Source: Curtobacterium flaccumfaciens
Lineage (GTDB): Bacteria > Actinomycetota > Actinomycetes > Actinomycetales > Microbacteriaceae
DNA length: 64,000 nucleotides
Direction: 5' to 3'
NCBI GenBank assembly: GCA_029689965.1
Contig: CP121450.1
Coordinates: forward strand, 930,001-994,000
A program made the position numbers and the translations under genes. Positions within the stretch are counted from its first letter, which is position 1. Each line of letters opens with the position of its first letter. The notes below the pieces were generated by a model. The model was given only the letters and a program-made list of their open reading frames with translations. It did no database searches and was not told the origin of the DNA. This document shows, piece after piece, positions 1 through 9,623 of the stretch.

Positions 1-400
1 CCCCGGAGGTCGCCGCGCGCATCGCCGCCGTCGGCACCGCCCCCGCCGCGTTCGTCGGCGAGCTGCTCGACTTCTTCGGCCAGACCTACAAGGACGCCCA
101 GGGCTTCGACGCCCCGCCCGTGCACGACCCCTGCGCCGTCGCGTACGTCATCGACCCGACGGTCGTCCGTGCCGTGAAGGTCCCGATCCACATCGAGACG
201 CAGGGCACCCTGACCCTCGGTATGACCGTCGCCGACTTCCGCGCGCCCGCGCCGGAGGACTGCCGCACGAGCGCCGCGATGGAGCTCGACCACGGCCGGT
301 TCTGGGACCTCGTCGTCGACGCCCTCGAGCGCATCGGCGAGACCCCGGACACCGGTTGGACCCCCGGACCGCAACCACCACGACCACCACGGAGCACTGA
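1..400 (+). CDS. Nucleoside hydrolase (IunH/RihC type), C-terminal part
   Basis: The upstream part lies outside the window. The visible C-terminus carries the nucleoside hydrolase tail: HDPCAVAYVIDP, where the HDP belongs to the Ca2+/ribose site, then VHIETQG-like residues (PIHIETQGTLTLGMTVADF) and a final helix. These enzymes split ribonucleosides into base and ribose in the cytoplasm. The reading frame runs past the expected end. A single missing base near the C run at about 361 would bring in the TGA at 398-400, five bases before the next ATG. It heads a run with an MFS transporter and a PfkB kinase, so nucleoside uptake, hydrolysis and ribose phosphorylation is the likely pathway (inference). 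Family call is firm, substrate is not. Confidence 0.85.
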   Translation, partial: PGGRRAHRRRRHRPRRVRRRAARLLRPDLQGRPGLRRPARARPLRRRVRHRPDGRPCREGPDPHRDAGHPDPRYDRRRLPRARAGGLPHERRDGARPRPVLGPRRRRPRAHRRDPGHRLDPRTATTTTTTEH

Positions 401-405
401 CCCCC

Positions 406-1814
406 ATGACCACCACATCGACGAAGAAGTCGATCGGCGCCCTCACCGCCGCGCTCCTCGCAGCCTGCATCGCGTTCCAGCTCAACGCGAGCATGCTCAG
501 CCCCGCCCTGGTCACGATGGCCCGCGACCTGCACACCGACGACGCCACGATCGGCCTGTCGCAGACGCTGTTCTTCACCCTCGCCGCGCTGTTCTCGCTG
601 TTCCTGCCGCGGCTGTCCGACATCGTCGGCCGCAAGCGCGTCCTGCTCGGCATGCTCCTCGTCATGCTCGTCGGCAGCGTCGTCGCCGCGCTTGCCGTGA
701 ACGTGCCGATGCTGTTCGTCGGTCGCATGATCCAGGGCGTCACCGGACCCGTCGTGCCGATCGGCCTGCTCATCCTCCGCAACGAGATCGCCGACCCGAA
801 GCGCTACGGCGCCGCCCTCGGCCTGCTCACCGCCGTGAACGGCGGCATCGCCGGCGTCGACGCGCTCGCCGGCGGCTGGATCGCCACGCACTTCGGGTTC
901 CGCGGGATCTTCTGGGTCATCGCGATCGTCACGGTCATCGCGGCGGTCATGGTCGCGGCCTGGGGCGTCGAGTCGAAGCCGTCGGCCGGCACCCGGATGG
1001 ACTGGTGGGGCGTGCTCCCGCTCGTCATCAGCGTCGGCGCACTGCTCACCGCGTTCAACGAGGCGGGCAAGCTCGCGGCGGCGAACTGGGGATCGTGGTC
1101 GGCGGGATCGTCCTCGCCCTCGTGGCCTTCGGCGTCTTCTGGGCGGTCGAGTCGCGGGTGCGCGAGCCCCTCGTCGAGACGCGGTTCCTCAAGCGCCGTG
1201 CGACCTGGGCGCTCCTCGTCACGACCCTGCTCACCATGACGGGTGTGTTCGCCGTCGTGAACGGCCTCGTCACGAGCCTCGCGCAGAACCGGGACGCGGG
1301 CTTCGGCATGGAGGCCGACCTTGCCTCGCTCGCCTTCCTCACCCCGTACGCGCTGGTCGGCTGGATCGTCGGACCGTTCGCCGGCCGACTCGCGCCGACG
1401 CTCGGGTACCGCGCCGTGCTGCGCGTCGGGCTCGTCGGCAGCATCGTCGCCACCGTGGTGATGGCGCTCGTCGGCGTGCACTCGCTGCCGGTGCTCATCG
1501 CGGCGACGGTCCTGATCGGCATCACCTACGCCGGCATCGCGAACATCATCCTGAACGGCCTCGGCATCGTGCTCTCCCCGGAGTCGAACCCCGGCTTCCT
1601 GCCCGGCCTCAACGCCGGTGCGTTCAACCTCGGTGCCGGCATCAGCTTCGCCGTCCTGCCGGCCCTGCAGATCGCGCTCGGGACCGGCGGGTCCGCGGGC
1701 ACCGCCGGGTACTCCGGTGGCATGCTGCTCGGTGCCGTGATCACCTGCGCGGCACTCGCCACGTCCTTCCTCATCCCGCGCCCGGCCTCGGCCGAGACAG
1801 GAGCCGCCGCATGA
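406..1814 (+). CDS. MFS transporter, probably nucleoside or base uptake/efflux
   Basis: About 470 residues once a frameshift near 1085 (G run after AANWG) is repaired; the frame then continues as IVVGGIVLALVAFGVFW. The first half shows strong hydrophobic helices and the MFS loop 2-3 motif (LSDIVGRKRVLLG). The second half has further helices to a TGA at 1812-1814. Twelve to fourteen membrane segments are expected. Its stop overlaps the ATG of the PfkB gene (ATGA), so the two are translationally coupled. Position between nucleoside hydrolase and sugar kinase suggests a nucleoside or ribose substrate, which is inference; the sequence itself shows only the MFS fold. Confidence 0.85.
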
Positions 1815-2668
1815 CCGGCATCGTCGTCGTGGGGAGCCTCAACGCGGACCTGGTGGTCCGCACGGAGCGCTTCCCGAAGCCCGGTGAGACCCTCCAGGGG
1901 TCCGACCTCGCCATCCTGCCGGGGGCAAGCTCCGCCAACCAGGCGGTGGCTGCCGGGAGGCTCGGGGGCACGGTGCGCATGATCGGTGCGGTCGGTGACG
2001 ACGGGAACGGCGCACTGCTCCGCGACTCCGTCGCGGCGGCGGGTGCGGACGTCACGCACGTTGCCGTCCGGGAGGGCGTGGCCACCGGCACGGCCGTCAT
2101 CACCGTCGACGCGTCGGGCGAGAACACCATCGTGATCTCCGGCGGCGCGAACGCCACGTTGGCACCTTCGGACGTGCCGTCGGACGCCTTCGAAGACGCG
2201 GGCGTCCTGGGCCTCTGTCTCGAGGTCTCGATCGACGTCGTCCTCGCGGCCGCCCGGGCCGCTCGTGCCGCGGGCGTCACGGTGTTGACGAACCTGTCTC
2301 CGTTCGGTGCCGTGCCGGCCGAGCTCCTCGAGCTGACCGACGTGCTGCTGGTGAACGAGCACGAGGCCGCCGAGCTCGGGGACCACGGTGTCCAACGGTC
2401 GATCGTGACCCGGGGCGGCGCGGGCTGCACCGTGCACGACGGCGACGACGAGCCGGTGTCGATCGACGCCGTCCGGGTCGAGCCGGTCGACACGACGGGC
2501 TGCGGCGACGCGTTCATGGGGGCGGTCGCGCTGCGGCTCGCGGCGGGAGACGCCCTCGTCGACGCGGCCCGCTTCGCTGTCGGTGTCGGGGCGTACGCCG
2601 CGACGAAGGCGGGCGCACAGGCGTCGTACCCGACCACCGCGGAACTGGAGTCGTTCCTGGCCCGGTGA
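1811..2668 (+). CDS. PfkB-family carbohydrate kinase (ribokinase-like)
   Basis: Intact, 285 residues, near the usual ribokinase length. It starts at ATG 1811 in an ATGA overlap with the MFS gene. It has the N-terminal [11 protein letters not shown] strand, the substrate region and the PfkB signature 2 [13 protein letters not shown] near the C-terminus, with the catalytic base Asp in GCGD. The usual ribokinase GGKGAN stretch reads PGASSAN here, so the Lys of that motif is absent and the sugar specificity may differ. Context (nucleoside hydrolase, MFS) suggests it phosphorylates ribose released from nucleosides. Ribokinase is the most likely activity; another PfkB sugar or nucleoside kinase is possible. 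Confidence 0.85.
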   Translation: MTGIVVVGSLNADLVVRTERFPKPGETLQGSDLAILPGASSANQAVAAGRLGGTVRMIGAVGDDGNGALLRDSVAAAGADVTHVAVREGVATGTAVITVDASGENTIVISGGANATLAPSDVPSDAFEDAGVLGLCLEVSIDVVLAAARAARAAGVTVLTNLSPFGAVPAELLELTDVLLVNEHEAAELGDHGVQRSIVTRGGAGCTVHDGDDEPVSIDAVRVEPVDTTGCGDAFMGAVALRLAAGDALVDAARFAVGVGAYAATKAGAQASYPTTAELESFLAR

Positions 2669-2680
2669 TCCTCCCTGCGG

Positions 2681-2748
2681 GCTCGGCCGTCACACCGCTC
2701 CGCAGGCTCCGCGGTGCGCCGGAACCGGCCCGGAGGGGCCCAGCCTCC
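2681..2748 (-). repeat. Copy A of a roughly 60-bp dispersed element (intergenic)
   Basis: Read on the minus strand this gap between the kinase and ppx matches the sequences at 38052-38107 and 47687-47750. All three run CTGGGCCC, then a GCCGGTWCCGGC palindromic core, then GCGGAG, then GACGGCCGAGC. This is the only copy of the three that lies between genes. Confidence 0.75.
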
Positions 2749-2786
2749 CGTCCGTCACGGGGCCAGCGCGCCGGTATTCTGCATGC

Positions 2787-3722
2787 ATGCGCGTGGGAGT
2801 CCTCGACATCGGGTCCAACACCGGCCACCTCCTGGTGGTCGACGCCCACGGCGGCGCGGCACCGCTGCCGGCGTCGTCGTTCAAGCAGCCGCTCCGGCTC
2901 GCCGAGCACCTCGACGACGCCGGTGCGGTGACGGAAGCGGGCGTCGAGGCACTGACCGCGTTCGTCGCCGACGCCGTCCGCGTCGCCGAGGAACGCGGGT
3001 GCGAGGACATGCTCGCGTTCGCGACCTCAGCGGTGCGTGACGCGGTGAACTCCGAGGCCGTCCTGGCCCACGTCGAGTCGGCCACCGGTGTCGAGCTCGC
3101 CGTGCTCTCCGGCGGTGACGAGGCGCGCCTGACGTTCCTCGCCGTCCGGCGGTGGTTCGGCTGGTCGGCCGGGCGGCTGGCCGTGTTCGACATCGGTGGC
3201 GGCTCGCTCGAGATCGCCGGCGGTGGCGACGAGGCCCCCGACGTGGCGTGGTCGATGCCGATCGGTGCCGCCCGGCTCGCCCGCACGTACTTCGCCGCCG
3301 GGACCCCCACCGAGGACGACGTCCGGCGGATCCGTCACGAGATCCGGGTCGAGATCGCCCGCGACGCGGGGCTGTTGCTGCGCGCCGGTCGGCCGGACCG
3401 TGCCGTGGCGACCTCGAAGACCTTCCGATCGATCGCCAGGATCTGCGGCGCCGCCCCGTCGGGTGCCGGGCCGCTCGTGCCGCGCGCCCTCGACGGGGAG
3501 GTACTGCGGACGAAGCTGCCGTCCCTGCTCACGATGTCGGTGGCCGAGCTGGCTGAGCTCCCGGGGGTGTCGCCGAGCCGGGCGCACCAGGTGGTCCCGG
3601 GAGCGCTCGTCGCCGAGGCGTGCCTGGACATCTTCGACCTGCCCGCGCTGGAGATCTGCCCGTGGGCGCTCCGCGAGGGCGTGATCCTGGAGCGGCTCGA
3701 CCAGCTGAGCGTGCTGGGCTGA
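2787..3722 (+). CDS. Ppx/GppA family phosphatase (exopolyphosphatase / pppGpp phosphohydrolase)
   Basis: 311 residues, intact. The start ATG at 2787 is chosen because the family begins directly with the phosphate-binding strand, here [19 protein letters not shown]; upstream sequence in this frame is low-complexity and overlaps the kinase. The second ASKHA phosphate loop is seen as [14 protein letters not shown]. Such short actinobacterial Ppx proteins degrade polyphosphate or pppGpp in the cytoplasm. The position usually occupied by Val in DIGSNTVHL is Gly here. No operon partner is evident: a 117-bp gap with a repeat precedes it and a convergent gene follows 11 bases after its stop. Confidence 0.9.
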   Translation: MRVGVLDIGSNTGHLLVVDAHGGAAPLPASSFKQPLRLAEHLDDAGAVTEAGVEALTAFVADAVRVAEERGCEDMLAFATSAVRDAVNSEAVLAHVESATGVELAVLSGGDEARLTFLAVRRWFGWSAGRLAVFDIGGGSLEIAGGGDEAPDVAWSMPIGAARLARTYFAAGTPTEDDVRRIRHEIRVEIARDAGLLLRAGRPDRAVATSKTFRSIARICGAAPSGAGPLVPRALDGEVLRTKLPSLLTMSVAELAELPGVSPSRAHQVVPGALVAEACLDIFDLPALEICPWALREGVILERLDQLSVLG

Positions 3723-3733
3723 GAGGACGTCCG

Positions 3734-4772
3734 TCAGCCGGCGAGACCGCGGTCGAGCATGCTCCGAGCACCGGCGACGACGGCCTCGCACCACGGGCGC
3801 GGGCTGAGCCCGAGCAACTCGTGCTCCGCGCGGTCGACAGCCGCTTCACGTACCCCAGCTCCGGCACCAGGTCACGGAACTCCGGCCGGAACGGTGCGGC
3901 GGTGCGGACGACGAGCGACGGGATGTTCCGGGTCGGGACCTTCGCGGCCCGCTCGCCGAACGTCGAACGGAGCAGTGCGCCCACGTCGCGGAGCGGGGTG
4001 GCGGTCTCCTGCGCCGAGAGCAGCACGCGCTTCCCCGCTGCTGCCGGGACGTCCAACGCGGCAATGTGCGCAGCGGCGACGTCGCGCACGTCGACGAACG
4101 GGATCGCGAGGTCGGGGAACCCGGGCATCCCCCGTTGAGCATCCGCTGCAGCAGGTGGTTCGTCCCTGAGACCGCGTCGCCCATCACCGGGCCGAGCACC
4201 GCAACCGGCAGGATCGTCACGAGTTCCGGGCTGCCGGTCTCGCCCGCGAACTCCCACGCGGCGCGTTCGGCGAGCACCTTGCTCCGGCCGTAGGCGTCCA
4301 TGCCCGGCCCGTCGAGCGGCGACCAGTCCTCCTCGGTGAACACACGGTCGACTCGTCCGTGTCCGAAGCCGACCGCGTGGAAGGCCGACGTCAGGACCAC
4401 CCGACGGACCCGGCGGCACGCGCGGCACCGAGCACCCGGAGCGTCCCCGTCGGGCCGGCTCGACGACGTCGTCCTCGTCGTCGACGTGCCCCGGACGCAC
4501 CGGCGAGGCCACGTGCAGGACACCGTCGACCCGTCCACCGCGAGGTCCCACCCGTCGTCCCGGGTCAGGTCGGCGGCGACGAACTCGAGCAGGTCGAGGT
4601 GCTCGGCCCCCGCGTCGCCGAGCACGGCGCGGACGGCGTCCTGACGACCGAGCGACCGGACCGTGGTCCGGACCCGTCGGCCCTGCGCGAGGAGTCGGAG
4701 GATGACGTGCCCGGCGATGAAGCCCGAGCCGCCGGTGACGAGGACGGGGCGTGCGTGGTCGATGTCGTTCAT
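3734..4772 (-). CDS. NAD(P)-dependent epimerase/dehydratase (extended SDR)
   Basis: Starts MNDIDHARPVLVTGGSGFIAGHV, giving the Rossmann TGGxGFIxGH glycine motif. A YGRSKVLAE segment supplies the catalytic Tyr-x3-Lys. The C-terminal half (IPFVDVRDVAAAHIAAL) is typical of dihydroflavonol-4-reductase-like proteins, and the protein ends LDRGLAG at the TGA read at 3736-3734. About 345 residues after repair of about four frameshifts (near 4490, 4430, 4130 and 3845). It is divergent from an MmyB-type regulator 104 bp away, an arrangement in which such regulators commonly control the neighbouring oxidoreductase. Substrate unknown. Confidence 0.85.
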
Positions 4773-4876
4773 GTGGTCGATCGTGACGCGGCGTGCCTCC
4801 GGACAGGGAGTCCGTGCTGACACTGGTACTGGCAGGGAGCAGGGTCGGCGGGCGCCGCGCGGTTACCGTGGACGCC

Positions 4877-5718
4877 ATGCCCGATGACCGGAACCTGCTG
4901 GGGAGTACCTCCGCGCTCGCCGTGAGCTCGTCGCCCCCGAGCAGGTCGGACTCCGCCCTCCGCGCGGCGCCGGGTACCCGGACTCCGCCGCGAGGAGGTC
5001 GCGATGCTCGCGGGGATCAGCGCGGAGTACTACCTGCGCCTCGAGCAGGGTCGGGACCGTCGTCCGTCACGACAGGTGCTCGCCTCGATCGCCCGCGTCC
5101 TGCAGCTCGACGACGAGTCGCACCTGGTGATGCTCGCGGACGAGGTCGACCCCGGACGACGCCGACCGCAGCGTCGCCGCCACACGGAGTCCGTGCCCAC
5201 CAGCGTCGGACGCCTCGTCGAGTCGCTGCCGTGGCCCGCGTTCGTCGAAGGGCGGTACCTCGATGTCCTCGCGGCGAACGCGCTCGCCACCGCCGTCTCG
5301 CCGCGACTCGCACCCGGCCGGAACCGGCTGCGCGACGTGTTCCTCGACCCCGAGGAGCAGGCGCTCTTCGTCCAGGGTGAACGTGCCGCCGGGGTGCTCG
5401 TCGCCGGGTTCCGTCGATCGGTCGGCACCGACGTCGACGACCCCCGGGTCGTCGAACTCGTCGGGGAGCTGTCGATCGCCAGCCCGCTCTTCCGCGAGCT
5501 TCTGGGCCCGCCACGACGTCGCCGGGCTCGGCGGTGGGACGGTCGTGCTCGACCACCCGCAGGTCGGTCCGCTGCACCTCGACCGCGACAAGCTCGCGGT
5601 CACGGGCAGCGACGGGATAATGCTCGTCGTGTACCAACCGTCACCGGACACCGATGCGGCCGAGAGACTGGCGATGCTCGGGCACCTGACCGTGCACGCC
5701 GACACTGCTCCGGGCTAG
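4877..5718 (+). CDS. Helix-turn-helix regulator with MmyB-like ligand-binding domain
   Basis: About 280 residues after repairing about three frameshifts (two in the first 110 bases, one near 5500). The N-terminal XRE domain shows LRREEVAMLAGISAEYYLRLEQGRDRRPS, the very characteristic HTH of this family. An MmyB-like C-terminal domain follows (VESLPWPAFVEGRYLDVLAANALA, then LDHPQVGPLHLDRDKL). These regulators generally control adjacent SDR genes, and the divergent epimerase fits. Its TAG stop overlaps the TAG of the convergent next gene in the tetramer CTAG (5715-5718). Confidence 0.88.
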
Positions 5719-6319
5719 GTGCTCCTGGGCGTCGCGAGCAGCCACGGGCGGATCATCCGGGTGACGAACGGGAGCACCCAGAAGGTCATGATCGGGGTCA
5801 GCACCAGCGTCGTGACGAGCACCCGGGGCAGCACGGGCAGGTGTCCGAACGCCGGGACGAGCCAGCCGACCAGGTACGTGAACGCCAGGTTCACCGGGAA
5901 GAACCCGAGCCAGATGCTCACCGCCTGCTTCCACCGCGGGGAGCACTCGACGCCGGGGCATCGGCCGGGGCGTCGAACCAGCCCTCGATGCCGGTGCGCT
6001 TCTCGACGCGGGACTCCACCACGAGGTCACGGCCGAGGTCGAGCCACCGCAGCCGGTCGTCGGAGTTCTCCCACGTGGCGAGCGAGTCGTGGTCGGCGAA
6101 CCGGTACAGCATGTGCCACTCGCGGCTCGTCGCGTGCGACCGCACCCACCCCGAGCCGAGGAAGCCCGGGTAGCGGTTCGCGAGGTTCACGCCGGACTGC
6201 ACCCACCGGGTGACGTCGGGGATCCGTTCGGGTTCGACCAGGCGGGTGATGGAGACGGTGACGGGCGGGCCATCGGTCGCGGGTGGCGACGACAAGGCCC
6301 CAGGCTCTTCTGGAGTCAT
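5715..6319 (-). CDS. Antibiotic biosynthesis monooxygenase (ABM) domain protein with C-terminal membrane pair
   Basis: Begins MTPEEPGALSSPP. Residues about 15-120 form an ABM-type ferredoxin-like domain (TVSITRLVEPERIPDVTRWVQ, then HMLYRFADHDSLATWENSDDR). After a frameshift near 5930 the protein continues as two hydrophobic helices (SIWLGFFPVNLAFTYLVGWL and VLVTTLVLTPIMTFWVLPFV). The two-part architecture, a small soluble dimeric-barrel domain plus two TM helices, recurs in bacteria with no settled function as far as I know. A role in heme or quinone oxidation is only a family-level guess. It converges on the MmyB regulator with overlapping stops. Confidence 0.8.
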
Positions 6320-6383
6320 GTGCCCAGTGTCGCGGATCCGTGTTTCCGGCTCGTGTCGCTGCGGAGCATGGTTCAATTGGAGG

Positions 6384-6824
6384 ATGGGCCAGGGACGCGT
6401 GACCGGTGTCGGGTACGAGGGCACGGACCTCGATTCCTTCCTCGCACTCCTCCGCCTCCGCGGTGTCGGACGGGTGGTCGATGTCAGGCTGAACCCGCTG
6501 TCGCGGAAGCCCGGCTTCTCCAAGACTCGTCTGCGTGAAGCACTCGCTGCAGAGGGGATCGACTACACCCACCTCCGCGCTCTCGGAAACCCGAAGGACA
6601 ACCGAGCGGGCTTCTCGACGACGCACGGCGAACAAGCGCAGACGAGTCGTGCTGCCTACGTCGAAGTGCTGAAGAGTAACGAGGGTCGAGCCGCGCTGGA
6701 GATCGTGCAAATGTTCGCCATCGACGAGCACGTGGCGTTGCTCTGCTTCGAGGCCGACGACTGCCATTGCCACCGCGAGCTGGTGCTCCGCGAACTCAGT
6801 GCCGACCGGCTGATCGCCGCCTAG
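6384..6824 (+). CDS. DUF488 family protein
   Basis: 146 residues, intact. The opening VTGVGYEGTDLDSFLALLRLRGVGRVVDVR matches the DUF488 start, where an IGYEG-type strand is followed by DVR. The C-terminal Cys-rich end (LLCFEADDCHCHRELV) is also typical. ATG 6384 sits directly against a GGAGG, so GTG 6399 (start VTGVGYEG) is an alternative that gives normal spacing. DUF488 proteins have no established activity; the Cys/His cluster suggests metal or redox chemistry (inference). It converges on the next gene, with both stops sharing CTAG at 6821-6824. Base composition here is slightly less GC-rich than the neighbours. Confidence 0.85.
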   Translation: MGQGRVTGVGYEGTDLDSFLALLRLRGVGRVVDVRLNPLSRKPGFSKTRLREALAAEGIDYTHLRALGNPKDNRAGFSTTHGEQAQTSRAAYVEVLKSNEGRAALEIVQMFAIDEHVALLCFEADDCHCHRELVLRELSADRLIAA

Positions 6825-7637
6825 AAGAGTGTCGATCCCCAGTCGGAGCTGATCGGTACGCGATGGATGCCAAGGGCTGAGAAGCTCCTTCGCTTCGGTG
6901 GATCGGCGATGTTGCCGACGAAGAGCGATGTGCGCTGATCCGGGCTGAACTGTTCCGAGGCGAACTTGCGCTCGATCGCGCCGCGGAGCTCGTCGTCCGT
7001 GCTGTGTCGCTGGTGGTACTGGAGCGCAGCGAGCTCGAAGTCGAGCAGCGACGGCTCGTGGCCGGGGCAAGCGGACGCGTCGCACCGGTAGCGGACCTTC
7101 ACCACGAATCTCGGAGGCTGCAGCGGCGTGCGCGCCGACTCTGACTCGCCGAACAGGGCCGGCTGTGCGACAGCGGCTTCCACGGCACGCAGTTGGGAGA
7201 CGCTCCACCCCTTGTGCTTGGTGAACGTCAGTCGATCGAAGTGGGCCACGTGGACCAACCCGAGCGACTGGGCGTCTCGGTTGTCGCGCACACCCGCGAT
7301 CAGTTCGCACATACTCGGGCCACCCATCGCTGCCAACACCCGTTCGCGGGCAGCTTTTCCGCTTGAGGTTCCGTGAGACCCTGAGTGAATCCCAGATCGG
7401 CCGGCGGCTTTCAGGCCGGGTGTCGTTCCTCGCGGGAATGGTCTCCACCTCGATGACGTCGTACTTCCTGAACTGTTGCCCAGACGACAGGTGTCGGAAA
7501 GGCACCGGGTACAGCCGTACCCACTCCCGTCGCTCTTCGTCGATGCGCACTCCAGCCACACAGACCGTGTCGATGTACGAGTTTGATGGTTCAGGTGCCG
7601 CCTTGACCGTGACCAGTACCTGCATTCGCTCCGGCAT
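6821..7637 (-). CDS. Conserved protein paired with DUF488
   Basis: About 270 residues with one frameshift near 7365. The N-terminus (MQVLVTVKAAPEPSNSYIDT, then VCVAGVR, then EWVRLYPVPFRHL) is a recognisable conserved start that I recall occurring beside DUF488 genes; that recall is unverified. The middle contains MCELIAGVRDNRDAQSLGLV, and a CDASACPGH segment suggests a metal-binding knuckle. No enzyme motif is recognised. It is convergent with DUF488 and overlaps it by four bases, so the two are physically linked but separately transcribed. A joint role in nucleic-acid processing or defence is a guess only. Confidence 0.65.
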
Positions 7638-7716
7638 GGAGATCTCCCTCGATCTGACTGAAATCTCAGCATACCGGGAGCGCGAAGCCGTGCGATAGGG
7701 CCTGCGAGCGACGCTG

Positions 7717-8671
7717 CTAGCTGGCCTGCTTCTTCGCGGCGGGCTTCTTGGCCGGAGCCTTCTTCGCCGTCGTCTTCTTCGCCGGTGTCTTCTTGGCCGG
7801 TGTCTTCTTCGGTGACTCGTCGGCAGTGGACTCGTTCTTCGCGGAACCGGACCCGCTCCGGGAACGCGACCCCGTGCCTCCAGACCGCTTCTTGTCCACG
7901 GACGCGCGCAGGGCGGCCATCAGGTCGATGACGTCACCGCCTTCGCCCTCGTCGTCCTCGTCGGCGCGCTCACCGAAGGTCTTCTCGGTGTCGATGTCGT
8001 CGCCGGCCTCGAGCTTGGCGTCGATCGAGCTGCTGCAGCTCGACCTGGTACTCGTCCGTGTAGCGGTCGGGTCGAAGTCGGTGGACATGCTGTCGACGAG
8101 CGACGACGACATCTTCAGCTCGGTCGGGCTGACCTTCACGGAGGTGTCGAGCGCCTTGAAGTCCGCGGCGCGCACCTCGTCGCCCAGAGCAGGCCCTGCA
8201 GGAGGATGACCTCGTCGTTCACGCGGAGCACGCCGAGGCGGGTCTTCTGGCGCAGGGTGAACTGCACGATCGCCAGCCGGTCGGTCTTCGCCAGGGTCTC
8301 CCGCAGCAGCACGTAGGCCTTGGGGATCGGGAGTCCGGTTCGAGGTAGTACGACTTCTCGAACATCATCGGGTCGACCTGCTCGACGGGCACGAACTCGA
8401 GGACCTCGATCTCGTGCGACTGCTCCTCGGGAAGCTTCTTGAAGTCGTCCGCGGTGAGCACGACGGTCTTGTCACCGTCGTCGTAGGCGCGCTGGATGTC
8501 GGCGTACTCGACCTCGTGGCCGAACTCGCAGACGCGCTTGTACCGGATGCGGCCCTTGTCCTCGTCGTGGACCTGGTGCAGCGAGACGTCGTGCGTCTCG
8601 GTGGCCGCGTAGACCTTGATCGGCACGTTGACGAGCCCGAACGCGATGGAGCCCTTCCAGATCGACCTCAT
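7717..8671 (-). CDS. ku: Ku protein of bacterial non-homologous end joining
   Basis: Starts MRSIWKGSIAFGLVNVPIKVY, the classic bacterial Ku opening. It continues with the bridge region (HQVHDEDKGRIRYKRVCEFG, DDFKKL, then EIEVLEFVPVEQVDPMMFEKSYYLEP) and a long C-terminal tail. The tail is rich in AKKTPAKK and PAKKPAAKK repeats, a basic extension of the kind seen in actinobacterial Ku that adds DNA binding. About 318 residues after repair of three frameshifts (near 8335, 8190 and 8060). Ku encircles DNA ends and recruits LigD. It is divergent from an SDR gene and, 950 bp away, ligD, making a full two-gene NHEJ locus. Confidence 0.97.
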
Positions 8672-8733
8672 GGGCACATGATGCCCGTGCGCAGCCGGGA
8701 ACGCCCGAGACTGTCAGCGAGCACGATGGGCGC

Positions 8734-9623
8734 ATGAGCCAGCTCGACAAGCAGGACCCGCGCTCGCAGTTCCCGCGCCCACCCTTCCCCGCGCAGACGC
8801 AGCAGGGGTCCGGGCTGGCGAGCGCGATGGACCCCGAGCCCGACCACGGGAGACGGCGTACCTCGGAACGGGGCGCATGCCCGGCTACTGCGTACTCGTC
8901 ACCGGGGCCGACTCGGGGATCGGGCGTGCGGCGGCGATCGCGATGGCGAAGGAGGGCGCGGACGTCGCCCTCAACGCCCTGCCCGAGGAACGCGACGACT
9001 TGGAAGCCGTCCGGGACGTCGTGGGTGACCTCGGTCGGAAGGCCGTGCTGCTCCCCGGGGACCTGACCGACGAGGACTTCTGCGAGACGCTCGTGCGCGA
9101 CGCCGTCAGCGAGCTCGGCGGGCTCGACGCCCTGGTCCTCGTCGCGGGGCACCAGCAGGTGCACGAGGACGTCACCGAGCAGTCGACCGAGGACTTCGAC
9201 CGCACGGTGAAGGTCAACTTGTACTCGCTCTTCTGGCTGGTCCGGGCTGCCGTCCCGCACATGGCCCCCGGCAGCGCGATCGTGACGACGAGCTCGGTGT
9301 CGGCGTACCAACCGCAGGACCGCATGATCGACTACGCGGCGACGAAGGCCGCGATCATCACGTACACGAACGGGCTGGCCCGGCAGCTCGCGGCGAAGGG
9401 CATCCGCGCGAACACGGTCGTGCCGGGTCCGGTGTGGACCCCGCTCCAACCGATCAGCTACCCGGGCGACGAGATCGCCGCCTACGGCCAGGACACCCCG
9501 TTCGGTCGGCCGGCACAGCCCGTCGAGCTCGGCGGCGCGTACGTCTACCTGGCCGGTCCGGAGTCCTCCTACACCTCGGGCACGACACTCACGGTGGCCG
9601 GTGCGACCGGGGTGGCGCTGTGA
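8734..9623 (+). CDS. Short-chain dehydrogenase/reductase of the extended N-tail type
   Basis: The N-terminal tail (MSQLDKQDPRSQFPRPPFPAQ) is typical of the YghA-like SDRs, which carry a long leader before the Rossmann fold. After a frameshift near 8855 it shows VTGADSGIGRAAAIAMA (cofactor loop), the active-site Ser region (VTTSSVSAY), the YAATK Tyr-x3-Lys pair and ANTVVPGPVWTPL. About 295 residues. It lies between divergent ku and ligD, and its TGA overlaps the GTG of ligD (GTGA), so it is translationally coupled to the ligase. Why an SDR is tied into the NHEJ operon is unclear. Confidence 0.9.

Noticed and set aside
120-1814. A single 564-residue open frame spanning nucleoside hydrolase and MFS
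   Set aside because: It joins the end of one gene to the second half of the next through an out-of-frame stretch; caused by two missing bases.
3734-4772. Calling the epimerase and similar multiply broken genes pseudogenes
   Set aside because: All catalytic motifs persist across the breaks and the same error type hits essential genes.
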